NCBI GenBank assembly: GCA_017533485.1
Contig: JAFXIC010000033.1
Coordinates: forward strand, 1-62,016
Source of the DNA: Oscillospiraceae bacterium
GTDB lineage: Bacteria; Bacillota; Clostridia; Oscillospirales; Ruminococcaceae
Length of the DNA stretch: 62,016 nt
Direction of reading: 5' to 3'
Part shown: piece by piece, positions 31,704 to 41,335 of the stretch
Layout of the letters: the number at the start of each line of letters is the position of its first letter
Numbering within the stretch: position 1 is the first letter of the stretch
Made by a program: the position numbers and the translations under genes
Notes under the pieces: model-generated
Seen by the model: the letters and a program-made list of their open reading frames with translations, nothing else
The model's database searches: none
What the model was told of the DNA's origin: nothing

Positions 31704-34700
31704 TTATGCCTTTGCGATGGAGATGGTCATTGTGCCGTCAGCGGTTTCCACTTCGGAAGTTGCCGCAGGCGCTGTGACATCACCCATGGTTGCGAGTGTT
31801 TCCTTGCAGATATATTCCTCGAACATCTTGGGATAATTGCCGTCAATCCGGAGGATGATGCGGTCGGAAATCTCACAGCCGCTCTGTTTTCTTGCATCCT
31901 GGATATTACGGACAAGCTCTCTTGCGATGCCTTCGGCTTTCAGCTCCTCGGTAATGGTGAGGTCGAGGGAAACGACAACGCCGTGCTCGCTCATCACATG
32001 ACCGCCATCCTTTGCCTGATAGGTGACAAGGATAATTGACGGGTCGAAGGATTCTTCCGTGCCGTCGATTTCGAGGATTGCGGCATCATCGGTCAGTCTG
32101 AACTTACCGGATTTAATCGCCTTGATGAGAACCGGAACGCGGCTGCCGTAGTGTGTACGGATCGCCATGAAATCGGGTGCATAGCTGACGGAAGCGATCT
32201 CGGATACATCATCGACAATCTCAACCGTCTTGACATTCAGTTCTTCTGCGATGACATCGGTGAAATCGCGTACAACTGCCGCAGCTTCCTTTGAAGCGAG
32301 TGCAACGCGCAGGGTAGAAAGCGGCTGACGGTTCTTGATGCGGTTTTTATTTCTCAGCGAGTGGCTGAGGGAGATAACATTCTGTACCAGACCGATCTGA
32401 CCGAGGAGTTCCGTGTTCTCGTAGCAGCCGCAGATTTCGGGCCATTCTGCGAGGTGAACGGATTCCTTGCCGGTGAGGGTGCGGTAAACGAATTCTGACA
32501 TGACCGGAGCGACCGGAGCCATGAGCTTACAGGTGCTGACGAGGACATAGAGGAGGGTGTCGTAAGCATTCTTCTTATCCTCGGTCATGCCTTCGCCCCA
32601 GAAGCGTCTGCGGCTGCGGCGGATATACCAGTTGGTCATGCCGTCGATCAGAGCTGCGAGTGCATCGACATAGCGGTTGACCTGATAATCGTTCATATTC
32701 TCGGTAATGGTCTTGCGGGTCTGGTAGAGGAGTGCGAGCATCCATTTATCGAGCTGGTTTTCGGACTTCGGTGCCGGAAGGGAATCCGGACCATAGCCGT
32801 CGATATTGGCATAGGAAATATAGAAGTTGCAGGCATTCCAGAACGGGAGGAGAATCTGCTGGAGGGAATCCTGGAGACCGGATTCATCGAACTGGAGATC
32901 GCCGATGAGCATTGCGCCCGACTGATACATATAGAGACGGAAAGCGTCAGTGCCGTACTTCTTCATCAGATCCATCGGGTCGGTATAGTTCTTGGAGGAC
33001 TTGGAGAGCTTCTTGCCGTCCTTCGCGAGAACGGTACCGTGAACGACACAGTTGGAGAATGCGGGGCGGTCAAAGAGTGCGGTTGCGAGGACATGGAGAT
33101 AGTAGAACCAGCAGCGGATCTGACCGGTATATTCGACGATGAAATCACAGGGGAAGTGGGATTCGAACCATTCTTTATTTTCGAACGGATAATGCTTTTG
33201 GGCGAACGGTACACAGCCCGATTCGAACCAGCAGTCGAGCACTTCCGGAATTCTGTGCATCGTATGGCCGCATTCGCAGGGGAAGGAAATCTCGTCTACA
33301 TACTGACGGTGGAGGTTATCGAGGCGTACACCGCTCTTTTCCTCGATTTCATCAATACTGCCGAGCGCGATCCGCTTATGACATTCGTCACATTCCCAGA
33401 TCGGAATCGGGGTGGACCAGTAGCGGTTTCTGGAGATATTCCAGTCGCGGGCATTTTCGAGCCATTTTCCGAATCTTCCGTTTTTGACGGTTTCGGGAAC
33501 CCAGCGGACATCCTGATTGCGTGCAATGAGTCTGTTCTTGATTTTGTCGATATTGAAGTACCAGGCATTCATTGCCTTGTAGATGAGAGGCTGCTTGCAG
33601 CGCCAGCAGTGGGGGTAGTTATGCTCGATGGTACCGTCAGCAACCGCCTTGCCTGCATCGTAGAGGAAGCGGATGATTGCCGGGTTCATCTCGATGACAT
33701 TCTTGGTGTTTTCGGGGTCATAGAAATCGGTAATTTCTTCGGTGAAGCGGCCCTTTGCGTCAACCGGATTGACGAGCGGGATTCCCCATTTCTTACAGGT
33801 CCAGTAGTCATCCTCACCGAATGCCGGTGCGGTATGAACGATACCGACACCCTCGTCTGATCCGACATAATCTGCGGAAACGACCTTGAACGCGCCATTT
33901 TCCTTGAGTTCCGCGAAATAGGGGAACAGCGGCTCATAGGTTTTTCCGAGGAGATCCGTACCCTTGCATTCCTTCACGATCACAGGTTCTTTTCCGAAGA
34001 CTTTCGGGAAGTTTCCGAGGACATTCTTACAAGCGATGTAGATACCGTCCTCGACCTCGACATAGGCATAGTCGAGCTGTTCGCCGACAGCGAGACAGAG
34101 GTTCGAAGGGAGTGTCCAGGGTGTGGTTGTCCAGGCGAGGAAATAAACGGTCTTTTCGTTGATGATCTCATCGGTTTTGAAGCGTGCGATAATCCATCTG
34201 TCCTGACGCGGGCGGGTGGAGTCGGATTCACGCGTATCGGAAATAGAGAGGGATGTTTCACATCTTGTGCAGTAGGGGGTGACGCGGTAATCCTGATAGA
34301 TGAGGCCTTGGTCGTAGCACTGCTTGAATGCCCACATGACAGATTCCATGTAGGAGAGGTTCATCGTTTTATATGCGCCGTCGTAATCGACCCAGCGGCA
34401 CATTTCTTCGACATATTCTTTCCAGGCTTCGTTGTTGCCGGAAACGATGTCGTGACAGGCGTCATTGAATTTTGCGATACCGATGGTACGTTCGATGGCA
34501 GTTTTATCGTCGATGCCGAGTGCTTTTTCAGCCTGTGTTTCGATGGGGAGACCGTGACAGTCCCAGCCCCAGACACGCGGAACGGAATAGCCCTGCATCG
34601 TCCAGTAACGGGCGATCATATCCTTGATAAAGGAGACGAGAACCGTACCATGATGGGGCTTACCGGTCGGGAACGGAGGGCCGTCATAGAACACGACCTC

Positions 34701-34817
34701 GTTATCGCCTTTTTCACGCACCGAGCGTTCAAAGACATTATTTTCCTTCCAAAGCGCGAGCATTTCGGATTGGATTTTCGGCAAATCGGGTTTGCCTGCG
34801 AGCGGCTGATAATGCAT
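31704..34817 (-). CDS. ileS: Isoleucyl-tRNA synthetase
   Basis: About 1037 residues. MHYQPLAGKPDLPKIQ is taken as start because AAAGGAAG lies nine bases before it. It is a class I synthetase with the HIGH-equivalent in FPTGKPHHGTVLVS (HHGT in place of HIGH), the KMSKS-equivalent GKKLSKSSKNYTDP, the WGWDCHGLPIE motif and the editing-domain segment LAWTTTPWTLPSN. The long form and KLSKS variant fit the eukaryote-like type 2 IleRS, a group often insensitive to mupirocin; that property is inferred. It has no T-box: the promoter lies about 50 bases from the start codon. Confidence 0.97.
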   Translation of the reverse strand: MHYQPLAGKPDLPKIQSEMLALWKENNVFERSVREKGDNEVVFYDGPPFPTGKPHHGTVLVSFIKDMIARYWTMQGYSVPRVWGWDCHGLPIETQAEKALGIDDKTAIERTIGIAKFNDACHDIVSGNNEAWKEYVEEMCRWVDYDGAYKTMNLSYMESVMWAFKQCYDQGLIYQDYRVTPYCTRCETSLSISDTRESDSTRPRQDRWIIARFKTDEIINEKTVYFLAWTTTPWTLPSNLCLAVGEQLDYAYVEVEDGIYIACKNVLGNFPKVFGKEPVIVKECKGTDLLGKTYEPLFPYFAELKENGAFKVVSADYVGSDEGVGIVHTAPAFGEDDYWTCKKWGIPLVNPVDAKGRFTEEITDFYDPENTKNVIEMNPAIIRFLYDAGKAVADGTIEHNYPHCWRCKQPLIYKAMNAWYFNIDKIKNRLIARNQDVRWVPETVKNGRFGKWLENARDWNISRNRYWSTPIPIWECDECHKRIALGSIDEIEEKSGVRLDNLHRQYVDEISFPCECGHTMHRIPEVLDCWFESGCVPFAQKHYPFENKEWFESHFPCDFIVEYTGQIRCWFYYLHVLATALFDRPAFSNCVVHGTVLAKDGKKLSKSSKNYTDPMDLMKKYGTDAFRLYMYQSGAMLIGDLQFDESGLQDSLQQILLPFWNACNFYISYANIDGYGPDSLPAPKSENQLDKWMLALLYQTRKTITENMNDYQVNRYVDALAALIDGMTNWYIRRSRRRFWGEGMTEDKKNAYDTLLYVLVSTCKLMAPVAPVMSEFVYRTLTGKESVHLAEWPEICGCYENTELLGQIGLVQNVISLSHSLRNKNRIKNRQPLSTLRVALASKEAAAVVRDFTDVIAEELNVKTVEIVDDVSEIASVSYAPDFMAIRTHYGSRVPVLIKAIKSGKFRLTDDAAILEIDGTEESFDPSIILVTYQAKDGGHVMSEHGVVVSLDLTITEELKAEGIARELVRNIQDARKQSGCEISDRIILRIDGNYPKMFEEYICKETLATMGDVTAPAATSEVETADGTMTISIAKA

Positions 34818-34869
34818 AGCAGTCATCTTCCTTTCATATCCTGCTGAATTTAGGCTCATAGATACAATT

Positions 34870-34898
34870 ATTATAACATAACCGCGAAAGAATGTCAA
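34870..34898 (-). promoter_or_regulatory. Sigma-A promoter of ileS
   Basis: Minus strand TTGACA (34893-34898), 17-base spacer, TATAAT (34870-34875): a full consensus match. Confidence 0.9.
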
Positions 34899-34972
34899 GC
34901 CATAAATTTCAGCGGAAACGGGGCGGGAATCGGTTTGTCATCGGAATGTAAGATTCTGTAAGAAAATAGAAG

Positions 34973-35001
34973 TTGCAATAGAAAACGGAGTATGGTATAA
35001 T
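34973..35001 (+). promoter_or_regulatory. Sigma-A promoter of the MoxR operon
   Basis: TTGCAA (34973-34978), 17-base spacer, TATAAT (34996-35001). Confidence 0.87.
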
Positions 35002-35063
35002 GGTTATATTCTTTGCGTAATGCAGAGGCGAAACAAATTATCGAGAACAGGAGTGAACAAAAC

Positions 35064-36050
35064 TTGTATCAGGAAACAAAGCTGCTTTCTCCGAAGGACG
35101 CTGCATATATGGTGCAGGAGATTCTGCACGAGGTACGAAAGGTTGTTGTTGGAAAGGACATCGTGATTTTAAAGGTGCTGCTGGCGATTCTGGCGAAAGG
35201 TCATGTGCTGCTGGAGGATATGCCGGGCGTTGGAAAAACAACGCTTGCACTTGCCTTCGCCAAGATTCTCGACCTTGATTACCATCGTCTTCAGCTGACG
35301 CCGGATGTATTGCCGACAGATATCACAGGCTTCTCGGTTTACCGGAAGGATTCCGGAAGCTTTGAATTTAAAAAGGGAATTGCTTTCTGCAATCTGCTTT
35401 TGGCGGACGAGATTAACCGTACATCGTCCAAAACACAGGCTGCATTGCTTGAGGTTATGGAGGAGAGCAGTGTGACGGTAGACGGAACGACATATCCGAT
35501 GCCGACGCCTTACTGTGTGCTCGCGACACAGAATCCGATTGGCTGTGTCGGAACCCAGATGCTTCCCGAATCTCAGCTTGACCGCTTCATGCTTCAGCTT
35601 CATATCGGTTATCCTGATCTGGAGAGCGAGATTCAGATTATGCAGGCGCGCAGCAATACGAATCCGCTGGATGATGTGCGGCAGGTTGCAACGATTGATG
35701 ATCTGCTTGCGCTGCAAAGCGTCGTGGAGAATGTTCATGTTGCGGAGTCGGTCTACCGGTATATCGCAACGCTTGCCGAATCGACCCGCCACCATGAGAT
35801 GCTGCGGCTCGGCATTTCGCCGAGAGGATCGCTGGCATTGATTGCAGCTGCGAAAGCGGTTGCCGTAGTACGCGGCAGAGATTATGTGATTCCGGATGAT
35901 ATTTCGGTTGTGGTGCATGAGGTATTCGCCCACAGACTTGTACTGAGCTCCCGTGCGAGAATGGCAGGACTGAGTGCAGATGATATACTGGATGAGATTC
36001 TGGAGGCTGTCAGCATTCCGCCGCTGGAAAAGGACAAGAAGTCATGCTGA
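35064..36050 (+). CDS. MoxR family AAA+ ATPase
   Basis: About 328 residues. TTG at 35064 is the likely start because AACAGGAGTG lies just upstream; an earlier in-frame TTG has no site. It has Walker A MPGVGKTTLA (~53-61), the TPDVLPTDITGFSVY segment typical of MoxR, Walker B LLLADEINR (~110-118), sensor 1 ATQNPI and a lid domain with sensor 2 in RGSLAL. MoxR ATPases act as chaperones for maturation of complexes together with the DUF58 partner encoded next. The stop overlaps the next start. Confidence 0.94.
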   Translation: MYQETKLLSPKDAAYMVQEILHEVRKVVVGKDIVILKVLLAILAKGHVLLEDMPGVGKTTLALAFAKILDLDYHRLQLTPDVLPTDITGFSVYRKDSGSFEFKKGIAFCNLLLADEINRTSSKTQAALLEVMEESSVTVDGTTYPMPTPYCVLATQNPIGCVGTQMLPESQLDRFMLQLHIGYPDLESEIQIMQARSNTNPLDDVRQVATIDDLLALQSVVENVHVAESVYRYIATLAESTRHHEMLRLGISPRGSLALIAAAKAVAVVRGRDYVIPDDISVVVHEVFAHRLVLSSRARMAGLSADDILDEILEAVSIPPLEKDKKSC

Positions 36051-37252
36051 TTCCGAAAATCCTGTATGCAGTATTGTTGTGCATTCTGGTCATCTTTTGG
36101 ATTCTGTACCGTGGAACGCTCTCGCTGCAATTATTCATACTGGCTGCGGCGGTACCGTTTGTGATGCTGGGGATTGTGCTGATGCAGCGGTTTCTGTTGG
36201 ATGCGGCTGTACGGCGAAGCAGTGCGGAAGTCCGGAAGGGGGATACCTTCCAATGGATTTTACAGCTTCGCAATCGTTCTCTGATACCGGTATCCAATGC
36301 GGAGGTACAGCTGGAATACGGTTCGAATCTGGAGGGCGCTGCGCATCGGATGAAGCTAGGGGTTTCGCTTCTGTCGCTGAACACCCAGAAAGTCAAGCTG
36401 ACATTTCATGCCGGCACCTGTGGAATGATGGAAATGCGGCTTTGTTCGGTTAAAATTTATGATCCGTTGCGGCTGTTTTCCCAGACCATCCGCTTTCGGG
36501 CATCCGATACCTTTCTGGTCATGCCGGAATGTATGGAGCTGGAACTTACGGAACATCAGTTTTCGGAAGCGGCAGAGGAAGACAATCCGGAATATTCGAA
36601 GAATAAAAGCGGCGATGATCCGTCCGAAGTCTTTGAGATTCATGAATATCGTTCGGGGGATGCAGTTTCGCGGATTCACTGGAAATTAAGCTCCAAGCTG
36701 GACGAGCTGATGGTAAAGGCATACAGCCTTCCGATTCCGTCGAATACATTGCTGATGCCGGACTATCGGATGGTCGGGAACGGGGCTGACGGCTGTGCAC
36801 GCCTCGATACGATGCTGTCGGCAGTCTATGCGGTGTCAAACGAGTTCCGGAGCCAGAGTCTGTCGCATAGTGCGCTCTGGTATCGGAATGCACAGAATGC
36901 CTTTGCCGTCTGTCAGCTGACAGAGCCGGAGGATACGGAAGAGATGCTGCGCCAGATCTTACAGAACACGCCCTCCGATTATGATCCGGAAGCGATGCTG
37001 GATGTGATCGAACAGGAGGTTCGTGCGGCAAGAATCATACTCTTTACGCCGAAGCTGGATGACCGGCTGATTGCGCTGCTGCCGCAGCTTTCGAACCACC
37101 GTGCGCTCACGGTATTTTATGTGATTTCGGGCGGGGAATCCGAAGAACTTCCCGCCGGTGCGGAAGGATATGACTGTGTTCCGGTTCGGATATTGTCCGA
37201 ATCGCTGGAGGATGACAGCCACCCGGATCGGGAAGGAGAGGATGAATGTTGA
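36044..37252 (+). CDS. DUF58 domain membrane protein
   Basis: A 402-residue protein with two N-terminal membrane helices (about residues 8-25 and 28-48). The DUF58 signature lies around residues 200-228: EIHEYRSGDAVSRIHWKLSS. The region after it is von Willebrand A-like. The ATG overlaps the MoxR stop by seven bases, and its stop overlaps the next start in the same way, so all three are coupled. MoxR-DUF58-transglutaminase is a widespread arrangement of unclear physiological role, probably in envelope or export functions. Confidence 0.93.
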   Translation: MLIPKILYAVLLCILVIFWILYRGTLSLQLFILAAAVPFVMLGIVLMQRFLLDAAVRRSSAEVRKGDTFQWILQLRNRSLIPVSNAEVQLEYGSNLEGAAHRMKLGVSLLSLNTQKVKLTFHAGTCGMMEMRLCSVKIYDPLRLFSQTIRFRASDTFLVMPECMELELTEHQFSEAAEEDNPEYSKNKSGDDPSEVFEIHEYRSGDAVSRIHWKLSSKLDELMVKAYSLPIPSNTLLMPDYRMVGNGADGCARLDTMLSAVYAVSNEFRSQSLSHSALWYRNAQNAFAVCQLTEPEDTEEMLRQILQNTPSDYDPEAMLDVIEQEVRAARIILFTPKLDDRLIALLPQLSNHRALTVFYVISGGESEELPAGAEGYDCVPVRILSESLEDDSHPDREGEDEC

Positions 37253-39795
37253 AGCAGAAAACACTCAGACACGCCCTTCCGGAGAATGCTTCCGTACCGC
37301 TTCAGCTGCAGGACAAGATCTCTATGACCGTACAGCGTCGGTGGATGATTCCGAAACCGCTGATCCGGATCCTGATTGCGATGGTCGGCATATACAGCGC
37401 ATGGATGACACTGTATGGGTTTTACCGGTTCCCGATGAACCTGCGGACAGTCAGTGCAGCCTGTATCGGTTTTGCGGTGCTGTTCGGTGCGATCTGTCAC
37501 TTTCCGCGATGCCTGCGCGGGCTTGCCCAGATTCTTCTGCTGGGGCTGGAGGCAGCAATCTACCTGAAATGGGACGGATTTCTTGCAGGCTACCGCGCGG
37601 TCTATCGTACATTCTGGGAGCGGATCTGCAAACAGAAGCTGTCGGAAGTGAGCAATGCCCCCTGGGCGTCCGGCACGATGACGTCAACGGAGCTCTGGTC
37701 GGAAGAACAGTGTACGACATTTTTTATATGCTGTGTGATATTTCTTCTGGCGATGCTCGTGACATATTTTGTGAGTGTGCGGCCGAATTTTATCGTATGC
37801 TTTCTGGGAACATTTCCGTTTCTGGAATGCGGACTGCTGTTTGGATACCGGACGGATTCCATGTCTGTTTTCGGGCTGGCAGCATTCTGGATGGCGGTAC
37901 TGGCGATACAGTGTGCAAGCGGAAAACGATCCGGAAAAGAGAAAGATGATCTGATCCGCGTCGGGACAAAACCGATTGCGGCTGAATCAGCAGCGTTCTG
38001 GATGCTGCTGCTCGCACTCATCGGCGGCAGCTGGATTGTCCGGAAAACTGCGGATTATGAGCGAAGCGAAGCGATTGACGCAAAACGACTGGAACTTCGT
38101 GCGACATTCTCCAATCTGTCGGTGAATTCGGTAACAGAGATGCTGAGCCAGATTCCGCTGCCGTTTGAATCAGCAATGCTGGTGGACGAAATCGACCTGT
38201 CTTCCCGCGGCAATCTTCAGTTTGACGGAGCGGATGTGCTGACGGTAGAAATAAACGGGCCGGTTCCGGTTGCGGATTTTTACCTGAAAGGGATCTGCCG
38301 CAGTACCTATACCGGAAGCGGATGGACGCTCGATAAAAAGGCGCTGCGTCAGCAAAAAGAGCTGTTTGAAGCGTTGGAGAAAAAGGGACGCCTTCCGCAG
38401 ACGATGACGTATTATCAGCCTGTCGGCGAATCGGAATTGACGATGAAGATTGCGGCACTGCAATCGGAGCCGGTGAATTATCTGCCGTATTCCGCCGTCT
38501 ATGAGGGGATAGACTGTACGCCGATTGACCGTGCTGTTTATGATAGTGAAATACGGTTGAAAAGCCAGAAGAATTATGAGATCATGCTGGATCGTGCGTA
38601 TATTGCAAACGATGGCTGGGGCTTTGAAAAAGTGTCGCTGAGTCAGCAGAGCGTGCGTTCACCCGATCCCGATATGGCGGCTTACGAGGACTTTGCGCTT
38701 TCATACTATACGAAGCTGGACGAGCTGTCGCCGGAGCTTCAGACAGTCAGGGCGGATTTTCTCCGGAATCTCGAATACAGCGGCACCTATGGTTCTGTAC
38801 TGGAATATATCCGCGAATATATCTGGGCACAGGCGGATTATACGCTGAATCCGGGAGATACGCCGGAAGGAAAGGATCTGGCGGCATATTTTCTGACGGA
38901 AAACCACGCAGGCTATTGTGCGCATTATGCAACAGCCGCGGCACTGCTTTGTCGGATGGCAGGCATTCCCGCACGATATTGTCAGGGGTATGTTGTCCAT
39001 AAAACGGACCTCAACAATTCCAATTTTGATAAAGAAACCAACGGCTATCGGATTTCGGTTCCGAATTACCGTGCACACGCATGGGTAGAGATTTTTATTC
39101 CGATGTATGGCTGGCTGCCCTATGAGTTTACAGAGGGCGTGGAAGATTTCTGGTATTCGGCGGCTTTAGAGCCCGACTATCTTTCGAGTCTGACAGCGAT
39201 GACCTCGACGACGCTGCTCAGTACCACGACGACTACGACAACAACGACCACGACAACAACGACCGTCACCTCTGCTTCGCAAAGCAGCAATCCGACATCC
39301 GGTCATGGAAATGGCACAGATGATCCGACACCTATGAAAAAGCCGCTGCTGACAGCAAAACAAAAAGCCGTTCTGACCGCAGTGCTCCTGTGCGCGGCAG
39401 GCATCTGGCTCTTATGGATGCTGTTTCGTCAGAATCATTATCGGATTGTGCGGAAGCGAAAGCATCAGATGTTTTCTGCACAGGCGAATGACGCGGCGAA
39501 TACAAGCTATGCATTTTTGATGAAGCTGCTGCGGATGCAGGGCATCTCACAGGGCAATCGGACGCATGAAGCGTTTGCGGCGTATGCACAGCAAAAATGC
39601 GGTTTACTGCCGGAAGGCGCGATGGAAACGATTCTCTCGGTTCAGCAGGCGGTTATATTCGGAAACAGGGAAATTCCGCGTCAGGATGCCGAGAAGGTCG
39701 CAAAGCTTGTATCGGATTATGCGGCGGAGCTTTATGCGAAAGCAGCACCGCGTGAGCGGCTGAAACTTCGCTGGCTGTATCATATCGTTGCATAA
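37246..39795 (+). CDS. Membrane transglutaminase-like protein
   Basis: 849 residues. About five or six hydrophobic helices fill the first ~275 residues. The extracytoplasmic transglutaminase-like domain has the catalytic Cys in GYCAHYATAAALLCRMAG (~555) and His in YRAHAWVEIF (~608); the third position is Glu in WLPYEFTEG, as is common in this branch. A run of about 17 Thr residues with mixed codons (~660-677) joins it to a last membrane helix (~708-728) and a cytoplasmic DUF4129-like helical tail. A protease or cross-linking role outside the membrane is inferred. Last gene of the operon. Confidence 0.92.
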   Translation: MLKQKTLRHALPENASVPLQLQDKISMTVQRRWMIPKPLIRILIAMVGIYSAWMTLYGFYRFPMNLRTVSAACIGFAVLFGAICHFPRCLRGLAQILLLGLEAAIYLKWDGFLAGYRAVYRTFWERICKQKLSEVSNAPWASGTMTSTELWSEEQCTTFFICCVIFLLAMLVTYFVSVRPNFIVCFLGTFPFLECGLLFGYRTDSMSVFGLAAFWMAVLAIQCASGKRSGKEKDDLIRVGTKPIAAESAAFWMLLLALIGGSWIVRKTADYERSEAIDAKRLELRATFSNLSVNSVTEMLSQIPLPFESAMLVDEIDLSSRGNLQFDGADVLTVEINGPVPVADFYLKGICRSTYTGSGWTLDKKALRQQKELFEALEKKGRLPQTMTYYQPVGESELTMKIAALQSEPVNYLPYSAVYEGIDCTPIDRAVYDSEIRLKSQKNYEIMLDRAYIANDGWGFEKVSLSQQSVRSPDPDMAAYEDFALSYYTKLDELSPELQTVRADFLRNLEYSGTYGSVLEYIREYIWAQADYTLNPGDTPEGKDLAAYFLTENHAGYCAHYATAAALLCRMAGIPARYCQGYVVHKTDLNNSNFDKETNGYRISVPNYRAHAWVEIFIPMYGWLPYEFTEGVEDFWYSAALEPDYLSSLTAMTSTTLLSTTTTTTTTTTTTTTVTSASQSSNPTSGHGNGTDDPTPMKKPLLTAKQKAVLTAVLLCAAGIWLLWMLFRQNHYRIVRKRKHQMFSAQANDAANTSYAFLMKLLRMQGISQGNRTHEAFAAYAQQKCGLLPEGAMETILSVQQAVIFGNREIPRQDAEKVAKLVSDYAAELYAKAAPRERLKLRWLYHIVA

Positions 39796-39852
39796 GACAT
39801 CAGAATCAAATCCGGCATTCTTTTTTGCTGCATCTGTATTTCTGAATATTTC

Positions 39853-39900
39853 AAAAAAATCAGCCGACTGTACTGGGGGGAACAGTCGGCTGATTTTGTT
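39853..39900. terminator. Bidirectional terminator between transglutaminase and acyltransferase genes
   Basis: AAATCAGCCGACTG (39857-39870) pairs with CAGTCGGCTGATTT (39883-39896), with A- and T-runs on either side. Confidence 0.9.
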
Positions 39901-39913
39901 TATATCGGGGGGG

Positions 39914-41104
39914 TTAGCCGTCATGGGACGGTTCGGATGTTTTTTCCGGTTCTGCGGTTTGGGTTTGGGATTCTGCCGATGCAGACGTCGGAACGGGCAG
40001 CGGTGTTTTCGCCGCGGCTTCCGGTTCATCACTGATGGCGTTGATGGAACGGATACCGAGTACAAGTCCCTGATAGAGGAACTGGATGAGTATACCGCCG
40101 AGCATGGAGCAGGCAAAGATTTTAAAGATGACGGGTGTGAGATAATGGAGTCTGTCGGGGAAGGCATATTTTATGTTGTAGGGATCGTAGAACAGCTGAT
40201 CGAAGACATAGGAAATCAAGTAGCATCCAAGTGTTGCGCTTCCGAAGGTTTTCAGCATCCCACAGACAAAGCGGTTGGAGATACGGATATCGAAAAGCAG
40301 CAGGAAAATACCGGTTGCAGTCAGACATACGGGGAACGAGCCGTAGTCATTGAAGTGTTTTGAATAGAAGATATAGTTGTTTGCGATATTCTGCGTGGAG
40401 TCACGGAATGACGAGAGACTGAGCCAGAGGAGTCCGCCTGCAATCATACCGACCGCAAGGAGCTTCGAAATCAGCTTCTTTTTCGGCGGATATTCCCGGA
40501 AGTAACAGCCGATGAGGTGGTAGGCGAAGGGGTAGACGCGAAGAAAATAGCCCGGGAAGACTTTGAATTCATAGAGATCACCGGCATAGAAGGTCTGGGA
40601 ACAGATTGTGAGACACAGTACCGTCAGCACAAAAGCCAGATGATGCATTCGGGAGCGCAGTCCGTTCCATGCCATGTTGATAAAGGGGATGAGGAGGAAG
40701 ATACAGAGATAATACTCCACATACCAGGCATACGGTGCATTGGTGAACATAAACATACCCTTGACAATTTCGGGGAACGTATAGGTTACGTGATCATGCA
40801 CCGACTGGAAGATGATACAGATACAGCTTGCAATCAGGTAGACAAATAAAACCGGCAGCAGCCCCAGATAATATTTTTTGGAAAGCGTTTTATTCTTTGT
40901 GAGATAGCCCGTACACATCATAAAGAGCGGTACACAGGTATAGGAAAGCCACCGCATGGTAATTGCCGGTATTTCAATGGGGTCATTGGGGATAGAATAG
41001 CTATAATATCCGGTATTATAAAAGCTGTGGATGCCGATGACAAACAGTGCGGCAAGGATTTTTATAATGTCGATGCCGGCGAGACGTTTGGAATTTGATG
41101 CCAT
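39914..41104 (-). CDS. Acyltransferase 3 family membrane protein (OafA-like)
   Basis: A 396-residue protein with about ten hydrophobic helices. It starts with the acyltransferase-3 signature: GIDIIKILAALFVIGIHSFYN (catalytic His in the first helix region), followed by CVPLFMMCTGYLT. Such enzymes O-acylate cell-wall or surface glycans or exported peptides. The C-terminal ~45 residues are a Pro/Ala/Thr/Glu-rich cytoplasmic tail that is not part of the family. Its upstream region contains the third copy of the ECF-type promoter shared with the dockerin gene at 26750-28270. The glycan substrate is unknown. Confidence 0.93.
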   Translation of the reverse strand: MASNSKRLAGIDIIKILAALFVIGIHSFYNTGYYSYSIPNDPIEIPAITMRWLSYTCVPLFMMCTGYLTKNKTLSKKYYLGLLPVLFVYLIASCICIIFQSVHDHVTYTFPEIVKGMFMFTNAPYAWYVEYYLCIFLLIPFINMAWNGLRSRMHHLAFVLTVLCLTICSQTFYAGDLYEFKVFPGYFLRVYPFAYHLIGCYFREYPPKKKLISKLLAVGMIAGGLLWLSLSSFRDSTQNIANNYIFYSKHFNDYGSFPVCLTATGIFLLLFDIRISNRFVCGMLKTFGSATLGCYLISYVFDQLFYDPYNIKYAFPDRLHYLTPVIFKIFACSMLGGILIQFLYQGLVLGIRSINAISDEPEAAAKTPLPVPTSASAESQTQTAEPEKTSEPSHDG

Positions 41105-41187
41105 TTACACTCCTCCGTTTTTCATATGTTTTATATCATACCACAGCGGATGTACAAAGTCAATCCCCCGTGTTTTTCTTATGTATA

Positions 41188-41214
41188 GACGGAAAAACGA
41201 AACGCTGCGTCACA
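41188..41214 (-). promoter_or_regulatory. ECF-sigma-type promoter P3 of the acyltransferase gene
   Basis: Minus strand TGTGAC (41209-41214), 17-base spacer, CGTC (41188-41191) followed by TATA, preceded by AAAAAAATTTTTC-type tracts. It matches P1 and P2 in every fixed position and lies about 80 bases from the start codon. Confidence 0.65.
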
Positions 41215-41270
41215 TATTTTTTGAAAAATTTTTTTGTGTGCCGATGTGTGCCGAAATCCGCGAAAAGCTA

Positions 41271-41299
41271 TTGACGAATGGCGGCGGATGTGGTATAAT
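41271..41299 (+). promoter_or_regulatory. Sigma-A promoter of the leader peptide and DAHP synthase genes
   Basis: TTGACG (41271-41276), 17-base spacer, TATAAT (41294-41299). It is the only good promoter I see upstream of the DAHP synthase gene. Confidence 0.85.
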
Positions 41300-41335
41300 A
41301 ACTCCGGAATATTGTATGGAAAGGATGGAGCCGGA

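Noticed and set aside
31000-35000. A second T-box for ileS
   Set aside because: The consensus promoter at 34870-34898 leaves only about 50 untranslated bases and no T-box core is present.
39222-39276. Repetitive ACN tract as a microsatellite or CRISPR-like repeat
   Set aside because: It is a coding poly-Thr linker with irregular codons and no spacers.
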